64,000 bases of DNA, taken from NCBI RefSeq assembly GCF_900111315.1, contig NZ_FOGU01000003.1, positions 62,001-126,000 of the forward strand. The letters run 5' to 3'. Below the pieces are notes generated by a model. The model did no database searches. It was not told the origin of the DNA and saw only the letters and a list, made by a program, of their open reading frames with translations. Source of the stretch: Tranquillimonas rosea. Lineage in GTDB: Bacteria > Pseudomonadota > Alphaproteobacteria > Rhodobacterales > Rhodobacteraceae. Position 1 is the stretch's first letter, and each line of letters begins with the position of its first letter. Shown here in pieces: positions 7,527-17,224 of this stretch. Position numbers and translations under genes: made by a program.

Positions 7527-9997
7527 AGGACGAGCGCCCCGACCGCACCGCCCGCGCGGTGCGCAGCCCCCTGCCCCACGACGCGGCGACCCTGCACGTC
7601 ACCGGCGCCGCCCGCTACGTCGACGACATCCCCGTGCCGGCGGGCTGCCTGCACATGGCGTTCGGCCTGTCGGAGATCGCCCGCGGCACGATCACCGCGA
7701 TGGACCTGTCGGCAGTGCGGTCCGCGCCGGGCGTGCGCGACGTGATCACCGCCGGCGACCTGCCCTTCGCCAACGACGTCTCGCCCTCGGCCCATGACGA
7801 GCCGCTCCTGGCCGATGGCGAGGTGTTCTATTTCGGCCAGCCGGTCTTTGCCGTGGTCGCCGACAGCCACCTGGCCGCGCGCAAGGCGGTGCGGCTGGCG
7901 CGTATCGACTACGACGCACAGACGCCGATCCTGACCATCGACGACGCGCTCGCCGCGGACTCGCGGTTCGAGGAGGGGCCGCGCGTCTATGCCAAGGGCG
8001 ACGCCGACGGTGCAATCGCCGCCGCTCCGCGCCGGGTCGAGGGCTCGATGGAGATCGGCGGGCAGGAGCACTTCTACCTCGAGGGGCAGGCCGCGCTGGC
8101 ATTGCCGCAGGAGGACGGCGACATGGTCGTCCAGTGCTCGTCCCAGCACCCTACCGAGATCCAGCACAAGGTGGCCGAGGCGCTGGGACTGCCGATGCAC
8201 GCCGTCCGCGCCGAGGTCCGCCGCATGGGCGGCGCCTTCGGCGGCAAGGAGAGCCAGGGCAACGCGCTGGCCGTGGCCTGCGCCGTGGCGGCTGCGCGAA
8301 CCGGCAGGCCCTGCAAGATGCGCTATGACCGGGACGACGATTTCGTCATCACCGGCAAGCGGCACGACTTTCGCATCACCTACCGCGCCGGCCACGACGA
8401 CGACGGCCGCATCCTGGGGCTGGAGTTCGTCCAGTACTGCCGCTGCGGCTGGAGCCAGGACCTGTCGCTGCCGGTGGCCGACCGGGCGATGCTGCATGCC
8501 GAAAACGCCTATCACCTCGTCGACGTGCGGATCGAGAGCCACCGGCTGAAGACCCACACCCAGTCGGCGACCGCCTTCCGCGGCTTCGGTGGACCTCAGG
8601 GCATGATTCCGATGGAACGGGTGATCGACGAGATCGCCCATGCGCTGTCCCTGGACCCGGTGGAGGTGCGGCGCCTGAACTATTATCGCGCGGCGGCCCA
8701 AAGCGCGGAGGGGGGCGCTGCCCCCGCGACGCCTGCGGCGCCGCTCCCCCGGGATATTTCGGGACAGAAGAAGGTCCATGACGCGCTGCCGGACGACATC
8801 GCGTCGCGCGGCGCCTTGGGAGAGGTCGTCGAGCCCGCCGCCGGTCGTGTCGCGGCGTCGGGGGAGCAGACCACGCCGTACCACATGCCGGTGACCGATT
8901 TCATCCTGCACGAGATGACCGACCGGCTGTGCCAGAGCGCCGACTATACCGCCCGGCGGGCCGGGATCGAGGCCTGGAACGCGCAGTCGCCGATCCTGAA
9001 GAAGGGGCTGGCGCTGACGCCGGTGAAGTTCGGCATCAGCTTCACGCTGACCCACCTGAACCAGGCCGGGGCGCTGGTGCATGTCTACCAGGACGGCTCG
9101 ATCCAGATGAACCACGGCGGCACCGAGATGGGCCAGGGCCTGTTCCGCAAGGTGAGCCAGGTCGCGGCGAGCCGGTTCGGCCTGGACGTGGACCGGGTAA
9201 GGATCACGGCGACCGATACCGGCAAGGTGCCCAACACCTCGGCCACCGCCGCGTCTTCGGGGTCGGACCTGAACGGCATGGCCGTGAAGGCGGCCTGCGA
9301 CACGATCCGCGACCGGATCGCCGCGTTCCTCGCCGAGAAGGACGGTGTCGACGCCGCCACGGTGCGGTTCGAGGACGGCGCGGTGATCACGGGCGCCGAG
9401 CGCTACGACTTCGCCGAGGCGGTGCGGCTGGCTTATCTGGGGCGGGTCAGCCTGTCGGCCACGGGCTATTACCGGACGCCCGACATCGTCTGGGACAGGA
9501 TTCGCGGCGAGGGGCGGCCGTTCTTCTATTTCGCCTACGGCGCCGCGGTGACCGAGGCGGTGGTCGACACCCTGACCGGGGAATACCGACTGCTGCGTAC
9601 CGACATCCTGCACGACGCGGGCGCGTCGCTGAACCCGGCGATCGACATCGGCCAGATCGAGGGCGGCTACATCCAGGGCACCGGCTGGCTGACCACCGAG
9701 GAGCTGGTCTGGGACGCCGAGGGGAGGCTGCGGACCCATGCGCCCTCGACCTACAAGATCCCCGCCTGCTCGGACCGGCCGGACCTGTTCACCGTCACGC
9801 TCTGGGACGGGGAGAACTTCGCCGACACGATCTATCGCTCGAAGGCGGTGGGAGAGCCGCCCTTCATGCTGGGCATCTCGTCGTTCCTGGCGCTCTCGGA
9901 CGCGATCGCGGCCTGCGGCCCGGGCTATCCCGCGCTGGACGCGCCGGCCACGCCCGAGCGGGTGCTGGCGGCGATCCAGCGGGTCCGGGCGGCATGA
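7523..9997 (+). CDS. xdhB: Xanthine dehydrogenase molybdenum-binding subunit, with in-frame repeat insertion
   Basis: 824 aa, carrying the molybdopterin-enzyme signatures: GGQEHFYLE, RMGGAFGGKE, FRGFGGPQG, NHGGTEMGQGL and the C-terminal KAVGEPPFMLG loop with the catalytic glutamate. It oxidises hypoxanthine/xanthine. It is longer than the roughly 770-780 aa usual for bacterial XdhB. The excess lies near residues 395-455, where the DNA contains one copy of the dispersed GGGGGCGCTGCCCCC...CCCGGGATATTT repeat read in frame as low-complexity GGAAPATPAAPLPRDISGQKK. Both flanks stay in frame, so the enzyme may still be active with a surface loop. Coupled to xdhA and xdhC by ATGA overlaps. Confidence 0.95.
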   Translation: MKDERPDRTARAVRSPLPHDAATLHVTGAARYVDDIPVPAGCLHMAFGLSEIARGTITAMDLSAVRSAPGVRDVITAGDLPFANDVSPSAHDEPLLADGEVFYFGQPVFAVVADSHLAARKAVRLARIDYDAQTPILTIDDALAADSRFEEGPRVYAKGDADGAIAAAPRRVEGSMEIGGQEHFYLEGQAALALPQEDGDMVVQCSSQHPTEIQHKVAEALGLPMHAVRAEVRRMGGAFGGKESQGNALAVACAVAAARTGRPCKMRYDRDDDFVITGKRHDFRITYRAGHDDDGRILGLEFVQYCRCGWSQDLSLPVADRAMLHAENAYHLVDVRIESHRLKTHTQSATAFRGFGGPQGMIPMERVIDEIAHALSLDPVEVRRLNYYRAAAQSAEGGAAPATPAAPLPRDISGQKKVHDALPDDIASRGALGEVVEPAAGRVAASGEQTTPYHMPVTDFILHEMTDRLCQSADYTARRAGIEAWNAQSPILKKGLALTPVKFGISFTLTHLNQAGALVHVYQDGSIQMNHGGTEMGQGLFRKVSQVAASRFGLDVDRVRITATDTGKVPNTSATAASSGSDLNGMAVKAACDTIRDRIAAFLAEKDGVDAATVRFEDGAVITGAERYDFAEAVRLAYLGRVSLSATGYYRTPDIVWDRIRGEGRPFFYFAYGAAVTEAVVDTLTGEYRLLRTDILHDAGASLNPAIDIGQIEGGYIQGTGWLTTEELVWDAEGRLRTHAPSTYKIPACSDRPDLFTVTLWDGENFADTIYRSKAVGEPPFMLGISSFLALSDAIAACGPGYPALDAPATPERVLAAIQRVRAA
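8709..8773 (+). repeat. Dispersed GC-rich palindromic repeat, copy 1 (inside xdhB)
   Basis: GGGGGCGCTGCCCCC, then a short variable palindromic stem, then CTCCCCCGGGATATTT, and a tail ending CAGAAGAAGG. Two further copies with the same two blocks lie at 20167-20232 (inverted) and 27209-27272. This copy sits in frame within xdhB; the other two are between genes. Confidence 0.8.
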
Positions 9998-10926
9998 GCT
10001 TCGACCGCGCCGGGCTCGAACAGGCGCTCTCGGAGCGCAGGGAGGTCGCGCGTGTCGTGGTCGCGGAGACCTCCGGGTCGGTGCCGCGCGAGGTCGGCGC
10101 CGCGATGCTGGTCTGGCCGGACGGACAGGCGGGCACGATCGGCGGCGGCGCGCTGGAGCATGACGCCGCCGCGCGGGCGCGGGCCGGAGAGCGCGGCCTC
10201 CGCCGTGTGCCGCTGGGGCCGGGCCTGGGGCAATGCTGCGGCGGGGCGGTGACGCTTCTGACCGAGTACTGGACCGCCGCGGACCTTGGCGGGATCGAGG
10301 GCGATCTCGTGGTGCGGCCCGCGCGGACCGAGGGCGGTGCGATGCCGCTCGCCGTCCGGCGCCTGGTCGCGGACATGCGGTCCGGCGCAGCGCCGCCGGG
10401 GCCGGCGCTGGTCGAGGGATGGATGGTGGAGCCGGTGACGCAGGCCACCCGGCCCTTGTGGATCTGGGGGGCGGGGCATGTGGGCCGCGCGCTGGTCGAG
10501 GTGCTGGCGCCCCTGCCCGACCTGGCGATCACCTGGGTCGACACCGCGCCGGAGCGGTTTCCCGACACGATCCCCGCCCCGGTCACGCGGCTGGTCGCCG
10601 CCGAGCCGACCGTGGCGGCCGCCCATGCGCCCGTCACCGCCGAGCATCTGATCCTGACCTATTCCCACGCGCTCGACCTGGCGCTGTGCGATGCGCTGCT
10701 GACCCGCGGGTTCGCCCGCGCGGGCCTGATCGGATCCGACACGAAGCGGGCGCGATTCCGGTCCCGGCTGAGGGATTTGGGCCACGCCGACGCACAAATA
10801 TCGCGCATCCGCTGCCCGATCGGGCAAAAGACGCTGGGGAAGCACCCGCAAGCCATTGCTGTCGGCGTCGCCGCCGAAATACTGTCGGCGCCGATGGGGA
10901 CGGCAGAGATCAGGGACACGGCATGA
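9994..10926 (+). CDS. xdhC: XdhC, xanthine dehydrogenase maturation chaperone
   Basis: 310 aa. XdhC-type proteins bind molybdenum cofactor and load its sulfurated form into XdhB. The N-terminal CoxI-like region has ETSGSVPREVGAAMLV, GTIGGGALE and LGPGLGQCCGG; the C-terminal Rossmann part has WIWGAGHVGRALVEV and ends with the family signature IRCPIGQKTLGKHP. It begins within the xdhB stop codon and ends within the start of the ABC ATPase gene (both ATGA), so enzyme, chaperone and transporter are one operon. Confidence 0.93.
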   Translation: MSFDRAGLEQALSERREVARVVVAETSGSVPREVGAAMLVWPDGQAGTIGGGALEHDAAARARAGERGLRRVPLGPGLGQCCGGAVTLLTEYWTAADLGGIEGDLVVRPARTEGGAMPLAVRRLVADMRSGAAPPGPALVEGWMVEPVTQATRPLWIWGAGHVGRALVEVLAPLPDLAITWVDTAPERFPDTIPAPVTRLVAAEPTVAAAHAPVTAEHLILTYSHALDLALCDALLTRGFARAGLIGSDTKRARFRSRLRDLGHADAQISRIRCPIGQKTLGKHPQAIAVGVAAEILSAPMGTAEIRDTA

Positions 10927-12455
10927 GCGGCGCGGCGGATCTCCTCCGGATCGAGGGGCTGACGAAGGCCTTTCCGGGGGTCGTGGCGAATGACGACGTG
11001 TCGTTCGCGGTTCCGGCGGGAAGGATCCATGCGCTGCTGGGCGAGAACGGCGCCGGCAAATCGACGCTGGTCAAGATGATCTACGGCCTCGTCGCGCCGG
11101 ACAAGGGCCGGATGCAGCTGCACGGCCGCGACTTCGCCCCGACCAGCCCGCACGAGGCGCGGTCGTCCGGAGTGGCGATGGTGTTCCAGCACTTCTCGCT
11201 GTTCGACGCTCTGGACGTGGCCGAGAACGTGGCGCTGGGGATGGAGACGCCGCCCTCGCAGCGCCAGCTCGCCCGGCGCATCCGCGAGGTCAGCGAGGCC
11301 TACGGGCTGCCACTGGACCCCACGCGCCTTGTCGGCGAATTGTCGGCGGGCGAGCGGCAGCGGGTCGAGATCGTGCGCTGCCTGTTGCAGGATCCGCAGC
11401 TGCTGATCATGGACGAACCCACCAGCGTGCTGACGCCGCAGGAGGTCGAGATCCTGTTCTCGACCCTGCGCAAGCTGGCCGCCGAGGGCACGGCGATCCT
11501 GTATATCAGTCACAAGCTGGAAGAGATCCGCGCGCTCTGCGACAGCGCGACGATCCTCCGGCAGGGACAGGTGGTGGCGACCTGCACGCCGTCGGAAAAA
11601 TCCGCGCGCGAGCTGGCCGAGCTGATGGTGGGCGCGACACTGCACACCCCGAGCCGCGAACCGCAGGAGGGTGGCGAGGTCGTCCTGAGGATCCACGACC
11701 TGTCGATGCGGTCAGCCAACCCGTTCGGCACGGCGCTGAAGGACATCGACTTCGAGCTGCGCGCGGGCGAGGTGCTGGGCATCGGCGGGGTCGCCGGGAA
11801 CGGCCAGGACGAGCTGCTGGCGGCCTTGTCGGGCGAGGCCCGCGTCGCCGCCGAAGCGGTGACGCTGAAGGGGCGGCCGGTGGGCCAGATGGGCCCGACC
11901 GCACGGCGCGCGCTGGGGCTGCTGGCCGCGCCGGAGGAACGGCTGGGCCATGCGGCGGCGCCGGACATGTCGCTGACCGAGAACGCGGTGTTGACGGGAA
12001 CGGTGCGCGAGGGTCTGACGCGGCACGGTTTCCTCGACTGGGGCAAGGCGCGCGGCTTTGCCGAGCAGGTGATCGAGCGGTTCGACGTGCGCACCCCCGG
12101 CCCCGGACAGGCGGCGCGGTCGCTGTCGGGCGGCAACCTGCAGAAATTCGTCATCGGGCGCGAGATCCTGCAACGGCCCGAGGTCCTGGTGGTGAACCAG
12201 CCGACCTGGGGCGTCGATGCCTCGGCCGCCGCGGCGATCCGGCAGGCGCTGCTGGACCTTGCGGCGAACGGCACCGCGGTGGTGGTGATCAGCCAGGATC
12301 TCGACGAGCTGATGGAGATCTCCGACCGCTTCGCTGCGCTGAACGAGGGACGGCTCGCCGCGCCCCGCCCCGCCAAAGGGCTGGGGATCGAGGAGATCGG
12401 CCTGATGATGGGCGGCGCGCACGACTTGGACACCGCGGCACGGGCAGCGGAATGA
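10923..12455 (+). CDS. BMP-family (purine/nucleoside) ABC transporter, double ATPase
   Basis: 510 aa with two ABC modules. The first has Walker A GENGAGKST, signature LSAGERQRVEI and Walker B LLIMDEPTS. The second has a degenerate Walker A (GVAGNGQDE), signature LSGGNLQKF and a modified Walker B (VLVVNQPTWG, Asn where Asp is usual), the arrangement typical of sugar/nucleoside ATPases of the RbsA/YufO type. It powers import through the two permeases downstream. The start ATG at 10923 overlaps the xdhC stop, indicating that the transporter serves the xanthine dehydrogenase pathway. Confidence 0.92.
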   Translation: MSGAADLLRIEGLTKAFPGVVANDDVSFAVPAGRIHALLGENGAGKSTLVKMIYGLVAPDKGRMQLHGRDFAPTSPHEARSSGVAMVFQHFSLFDALDVAENVALGMETPPSQRQLARRIREVSEAYGLPLDPTRLVGELSAGERQRVEIVRCLLQDPQLLIMDEPTSVLTPQEVEILFSTLRKLAAEGTAILYISHKLEEIRALCDSATILRQGQVVATCTPSEKSARELAELMVGATLHTPSREPQEGGEVVLRIHDLSMRSANPFGTALKDIDFELRAGEVLGIGGVAGNGQDELLAALSGEARVAAEAVTLKGRPVGQMGPTARRALGLLAAPEERLGHAAAPDMSLTENAVLTGTVREGLTRHGFLDWGKARGFAEQVIERFDVRTPGPGQAARSLSGGNLQKFVIGREILQRPEVLVVNQPTWGVDASAAAAIRQALLDLAANGTAVVVISQDLDELMEISDRFAALNEGRLAAPRPAKGLGIEEIGLMMGGAHDLDTAARAAE

Positions 12456-12495
12456 GGAGTTTCGGTATTACGGCAGACGTCACGGGAGTGTCGCG

Positions 12496-13578
12496 ATGAT
12501 CGCGCTGGTCAGACGACCCGCGCCGTCGCGGCTGTGGACCGTCCTGACACCGCCTCTGGCGGTGCTGGCGACGATGGTGGCCGGCGGATTGATGTTCGCT
12601 GCGCTCGGCAAGGACCCGGTCCTCGCGATCCGCACGATCTTCTGGGATCCGCTCTTCGGCGAGTTCGCGTTCTACTACCGCGGACAGCTTCTGGTGAAGG
12701 CCGCGCCGCTGATCCTGATCGCGATCGGCCTGAGCCTGGGCTTCCGCGCCGGGATCTGGAACATCGGCGCCGAGGGGCAGTACATCCTGGGCGCGATCAC
12801 CGGGGGCGCGGTCGGGCTGGCCTTCTATCCGCTCGACTCGTGGATCGTGTTCCCGCTGATGGTGGTGGCGGGAGCCTTTGGCGGCTTCCTGTGGGCGATG
12901 ATCCCGGCGCTCCTGAAGGTAAAGTTCCGCACCAACGAGATCCTCGTGTCGCTGCTTCTGGTCTACGTGGCCGAGCAACTGCTGGCCTACATGGCGCTCG
13001 GCCCCCTGAAGAACCCGGAGGGACAGGGATTTCCCGGCAGCCGCAACCTGAGCCAGTATGATGCGGCCGCAAACAATGAGCTGATCGCGGGCAGCGGCAT
13101 GCACTGGGGCGTCGTCGCGGCCTTCATCGCGGTGATTGCCGCTTATGTCCTGCTGAACCGCCACTTGACCGGCTACCATATCCGGCTGACCGGGCAGGCC
13201 CCGCGCGCGGCGCGGTTCGCCGGGGTGAACCCGAACCTGCTAACGATCTTCTGCCTCGGCACCTCCGGGGCGCTCGCCGGGCTGGCGGGACTGTTCGAGG
13301 TCGCCGGGCCGGCCGGGCAGATCAGCATCGATTTCAACGTCGGCTACGGATTTACCGCGATCATCGTCGCCTTTCTCGGCCGACTGCATCCCGTCGGCAT
13401 CCTCCTTGCGGGGCTGCTGATGGCGCTGACCTATATCGGCGGCGAAGCGGCGCAGTCCCAGCTGGGCCTGCCCGCGGCGGCGATCCAGGCGTTCCAGGGG
13501 ATGCTGCTGTTCTTCCTGCTGGCGGTGGACATGCTCACGAACTACCGGCTGCGCTTCGGCCGGGCACAGGTGGCCTGA
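12496..13578 (+). CDS. BMP-family ABC transporter permease 1
   Basis: 360 aa, highly hydrophobic, a branched-chain-type/BPD_transp_2 permease. Segments such as AAPLILIAIGLSLGFRAGIWNIGAEGQYILGAI and the cytoplasmic loop with LTGQAPRAARFAGVN are typical of the YufP class. It should form the membrane channel with the next gene. The ATG lies 40 bp after the ATPase gene, and its TGA shares a base with the ATG of permease 2 (TGATG), indicating coupled synthesis of the pair. Confidence 0.92.
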   Translation: MIALVRRPAPSRLWTVLTPPLAVLATMVAGGLMFAALGKDPVLAIRTIFWDPLFGEFAFYYRGQLLVKAAPLILIAIGLSLGFRAGIWNIGAEGQYILGAITGGAVGLAFYPLDSWIVFPLMVVAGAFGGFLWAMIPALLKVKFRTNEILVSLLLVYVAEQLLAYMALGPLKNPEGQGFPGSRNLSQYDAAANNELIAGSGMHWGVVAAFIAVIAAYVLLNRHLTGYHIRLTGQAPRAARFAGVNPNLLTIFCLGTSGALAGLAGLFEVAGPAGQISIDFNVGYGFTAIIVAFLGRLHPVGILLAGLLMALTYIGGEAAQSQLGLPAAAIQAFQGMLLFFLLAVDMLTNYRLRFGRAQVA

Positions 13579-14510
13579 TGGACCTTTCCGCGATCAATCC
13601 CGTGATCCTCGTCGCCTCGCTGATGGTGGCGGCGACCCCGATCCTGCTGGCCGCGGTCGGCGAACTGGTGGTCGAGCGCTCGGGCGTGCTCAACCTCGGC
13701 GTCGAGGGCATGATGATCACCGGCGCGATCTGCGGCTTCGCCATCGCGGTCGAGACCGGCTCGCCCACGATCGGCTTTCTCGCGGCGATGGCCGGTGGCG
13801 CCCTGCTGGCGATGGTGTTCGGCGTGCTGACGCAGTTCCTGCTCTCGAACCACGTGGCCACCGGCCTTGCACTGACGCTGTTCGGGCTGGGCCTGTCAGC
13901 GCTGCTGGGACAGGGCTATGTCGGCGTGCGCCCGCCGGCGACGCCCAAAATGGATTTCGGCCCCCTGAGCGATCTGCCCGTCGTCGGGCGCATCGTCTTC
14001 GGCCATGACCTTGTCGTCTATGCCAGCCTGCTGCTCGTGGCCGGCGTCTGGGCCTTCCTGCGCTATACCCGTGCCGGCCTGATCCTGCGCGCGGTGGGCG
14101 AGAGCCACGACGCCGCGCACGCCCTGGGCTATCGCGTCGTGACGATCCGCCTCCTCGCCATCGCCTTCGGCGGGGCCTGCGCGGGCCTGGGCGGCGCGTA
14201 TCTGAGCCTGATCCGCGTGCCGCAATGGACCGAGGGCATGACCGCCGGGGCGGGCTGGATCGCGCTGGCGCTCGTCGTGTTCGCAAGCTGGCGGCCCTGG
14301 CGGGTACTGGTGGGCGCCTATCTCTTCGGCGGCGTCACGGTCCTGCAGCTGAACCTGCAGGCCGCGGGCGCGGCGGTTCCGGTCGAGATCCTGTCGATGT
14401 CGCCGTACTTGATCACCATTCTCGTGCTCGTCATCATCTCGTCGGACCGGTTCGGCGCCCGCCTCGGTGCGCCGGCCTCGCTGGGGCGGGTGTTCCACGC
14501 AAACCGCTGA
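13578..14510 (+). CDS. BMP-family ABC transporter permease 2
   Basis: 310 aa of the YufQ class with ILLAAVGELVVERSGVLNLGVEGMMITGA near the start and the EAA-like loop ILRAVGESHDAAHALGYRV. About eight membrane segments are apparent. It pairs with the preceding permease; translation is probably coupled through TGATG. It is followed 24 bp later by a tannase-family gene and only then by the substrate-binding protein gene, an unusual operon order. Confidence 0.92.
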   Translation: MDLSAINPVILVASLMVAATPILLAAVGELVVERSGVLNLGVEGMMITGAICGFAIAVETGSPTIGFLAAMAGGALLAMVFGVLTQFLLSNHVATGLALTLFGLGLSALLGQGYVGVRPPATPKMDFGPLSDLPVVGRIVFGHDLVVYASLLLVAGVWAFLRYTRAGLILRAVGESHDAAHALGYRVVTIRLLAIAFGGACAGLGGAYLSLIRVPQWTEGMTAGAGWIALALVVFASWRPWRVLVGAYLFGGVTVLQLNLQAAGAAVPVEILSMSPYLITILVLVIISSDRFGARLGAPASLGRVFHANR

Positions 14511-14534
14511 GGCCCGGCCGAGATTTCAGGGAGG

Positions 14535-16052
14535 ATGAAGATGACGACACGCTGGCACGGAACGATCGCGGCCCTCGCCCTTGCGGCGCCGGGCGCGGCC
14601 TTCGCAAAGGACGACCCTGCGGACGGAGACTGCGCGGCGCTGGCCGCGATGGACCTCGAGGCGACCAACATGCTGTCGGCGCAGGAGGTCACGCCCGAGG
14701 GCGACCTGCCCGCCTTCTGCCAGGTGCGCGGCTACGTCCGCCCGGCGATCAATTTCGAGGTCCGCCTGCCGCTCGATGAGTGGAACGGCAAGTTCTACAT
14801 GGCGGGCTGCGGCGGCTTCTGCGGCACGCTCGCCAGCGATTCCGAGGACACGTTCAACGCGATCAACCACGCCCTGCGCCGGGGCTATGCCGCCGCCACC
14901 ATGGATGGCGGGCATTGGGGCAACTCGTCCGCCGACGGCCGCTGGGCCAAGGCGAACCCTGTGGCCGAGGTCGACTGGGCCCACCGCGCGGTCGAAGAGA
15001 CCACGCGCGTCGGCAAGGCGGTGACCGAGCGTTTCTACGCGGGGCCCCCGGAATACTCCTACTTCCAGGGCTGCTCCACCGGCGGCCGGCAGGCCAACAT
15101 GGCCGCGCTGCGCACCCCCGAGGCCTTTGACGGCATCATCTCGGGCGCCCCCGCGCTGGATTACCCCGGCCTCGTCGGCACCGCGTTCTCCTGGATCGTG
15201 CAGGCCAACACCGATGCCGACGGCCAGCAGATCCTGCAACCCGAGGACGTCGCGACCGTGCAGGACGCCGTCTACGACGCCTGTGACGGCGATGACGGGG
15301 TCGAGGACGGCCTGATCTCGGACCCGCAATCCTGCGACTTCGACCCGGCCAGCCTGTCCGACACCCTCTCGGACGAAAAGATCACGGTCCTGCAGAAATG
15401 GTACCGCCCCGCCGAAAGCGGCGACGAGACGCTCTACCCCGCCGCGGTGCCCGAAGGGTCCGAGCCGTTCTGGCAGCTCTGGCTGACGGGCTTGGAGGGC
15501 GGCGGCGGCAAGATCGTGCCCGCCTTCAACCGCGACTTCCTGCGCTACATGGCCTTCCCCGACGACCCGGCCAGCGACTTCGACGGCACCGATTTCGACT
15601 TTTCCGCCGATCCGCAGCGCATGCAGCCGCAAGCGGAACTCTACAATTCCGACGATCCGGATATCACGCCCTTCTACGACGCGGGCGGCAAGCTGCTGAT
15701 GTATCACGGCTGGGCCGACGCCATCGTCTTTCCCGGCAAGACGATCGACTACTGGGACCGCATGACCCAGGCGAGCGGCAGCGAGTCCGGCCGGCTCTTC
15801 ATGATTCCCGGCATGGATCATTGCGGCATCCAGGGCAGCGGCCCCGGCATCGGTCAGACCGGCTTCGACCCGCTCGGCGCGATGGAACGCTGGGTCGAGG
15901 ACGGCGACGCCCCCGAGCGGCTGATGACGGAAAAGACCACGGAGGGCGAGAGCCAGTGGCAGCGCCCCGTCTGCGCCTACCCGGCCCGCCCCGTCTTCGA
16001 CGGCGAGGGCGACTGGCGCGAAGCCGGCGGCTGGAGCTGCGAAACGGACTGA
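14535..16052 (+). CDS. Tannase/feruloyl esterase family secreted hydrolase
   Basis: 505 aa with an N-terminal signal peptide (cleavage after about AAPGAAFA). The nucleophile elbow GCSTGGRQA carries the serine; YHGWADAIVFPGKTIDYW and PGMDHCG supply the acid and histidine regions of the family. These proteins hydrolyse esters of gallic, ferulic or phthalic-type acids in the periplasm or outside the cell. The gene sits between the permeases and the binding protein of a purine-type ABC transporter, on the same strand and with a short spacer, so it is probably co-expressed. Its actual substrate is unknown. Confidence 0.85.
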   Translation: MKMTTRWHGTIAALALAAPGAAFAKDDPADGDCAALAAMDLEATNMLSAQEVTPEGDLPAFCQVRGYVRPAINFEVRLPLDEWNGKFYMAGCGGFCGTLASDSEDTFNAINHALRRGYAAATMDGGHWGNSSADGRWAKANPVAEVDWAHRAVEETTRVGKAVTERFYAGPPEYSYFQGCSTGGRQANMAALRTPEAFDGIISGAPALDYPGLVGTAFSWIVQANTDADGQQILQPEDVATVQDAVYDACDGDDGVEDGLISDPQSCDFDPASLSDTLSDEKITVLQKWYRPAESGDETLYPAAVPEGSEPFWQLWLTGLEGGGGKIVPAFNRDFLRYMAFPDDPASDFDGTDFDFSADPQRMQPQAELYNSDDPDITPFYDAGGKLLMYHGWADAIVFPGKTIDYWDRMTQASGSESGRLFMIPGMDHCGIQGSGPGIGQTGFDPLGAMERWVEDGDAPERLMTEKTTEGESQWQRPVCAYPARPVFDGEGDWREAGGWSCETD

Positions 16053-16120
16053 CCAACAGGACGACGGCCCATCTGCCGCCGTGAGACTTCCGAAAGAGAA
16101 GAAAGCGAAGGGATCGAAAC

Positions 16121-17194
16121 ATGAAGCTAATCAAGACGATGGCCGCCGCGGCCGCGCTGCTGGCGGCGACGCAGGCCGGGGCGCAGGACGACCCGGTGAA
16201 GGTCGGGTTCATCTATGTCGGGCCGATCGGCGACGGCGGCTGGACCTACGAACACGACCAGGCCCGTCAGGCCGTCGAAGAGCATTTCGGCGACCAGGTC
16301 GAGACGGTCTACCGCGAAAGCGTGCCCGAGGGCGCCGACGCCGAACGCGCGATCACGCAGATGGCGCTTGGCGGGGCCGACCTGATCTTCACCACGTCGT
16401 TCGGCTTCATGGACGCGACCATCAACGTCGCCGAGAAGTTCCCCGACGTGAAGTTCGAGCATGCCACCGGCTACAAGACGGCCGAGAACGTCGCCACCTA
16501 CAACGCGCGCTTCTATCAGGGCCGCGCCGTGCTGGGCCACATCGCCGGATCGATGACCGAATCCAACAAGGTCGGCTATATCGGTTCGTTCCCGATCCCC
16601 GAAGTGATCCGCGGCATCAACTCGGCCTTCCTCCACGCCCGCAAGGTGAACCCCGATGTCGAATTCAACGTGGTCTGGGCCTACACTTGGTTCGACCCCG
16701 CGAAAGAGGCAGACGCCGCCCAGGCGCTGATCGAACAGGGCGCCGACGTGATCCTGCAGCACACCGATTCCACCGCGCCCCTCGCCGCGGCCGAGCAGGC
16801 CGGCGACGTGATCGGCTTCGGCCAGGCGTCCGACATGGCCGAGTACAAGCCCAGCCCGCGCGTCGCCTCGATCATCGACAACTGGTCGCCCTACTACATC
16901 GACCGCGTGCAGGCGGTGATCGACGGCACCTGGGAAAGCCACTCGGTCTGGCAGGGCATCGGCGACGGCACCGTCGAGATCGGTGAGATCACCGACGCGG
17001 TCCCCGAAGATGTCCGCCAGGAGGCCGCCGACCTGCGCGACCGCATCGGCTCGGGCGAGTACCACCCCTTCACCGGCCCGATCAACAAGCAGGACGGCAG
17101 CGCATGGCTGGCCGAGGGCGAGGTCGCCGACGACGAGACCCTGCTGGGCATGGATTTCTACGTCGAGGGCATGACCGGCGACATCCCGAACTGA
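16121..17194 (+). CDS. BMP-family ABC transporter substrate-binding protein
   Basis: 357 aa with a signal peptide (MKLIKTMAAAAALLAATQAGA) and the Bmp/PnrA fold: VKVGFIYVGPIGDGGWTYEHDQ, FTTSFGFMDATINVAEKFPDVKFEH and the hinge segment GYIGSFPIPEVIRGINSA. This family captures purine nucleosides or free bases in the periplasm for import. Together with the ATPase, the permeases and xdhABC it makes a purine uptake and oxidation unit. A good ribosome-binding purine run lies before the ATG, and a strong terminator follows the gene. Confidence 0.92.
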   Translation: MKLIKTMAAAAALLAATQAGAQDDPVKVGFIYVGPIGDGGWTYEHDQARQAVEEHFGDQVETVYRESVPEGADAERAITQMALGGADLIFTTSFGFMDATINVAEKFPDVKFEHATGYKTAENVATYNARFYQGRAVLGHIAGSMTESNKVGYIGSFPIPEVIRGINSAFLHARKVNPDVEFNVVWAYTWFDPAKEADAAQALIEQGADVILQHTDSTAPLAAAEQAGDVIGFGQASDMAEYKPSPRVASIIDNWSPYYIDRVQAVIDGTWESHSVWQGIGDGTVEIGEITDAVPEDVRQEAADLRDRIGSGEYHPFTGPINKQDGSAWLAEGEVADDETLLGMDFYVEGMTGDIPN

Positions 17195-17224
17195 TCCGGC
17201 GCGTTCCAGGCGCCACGCGACCAG

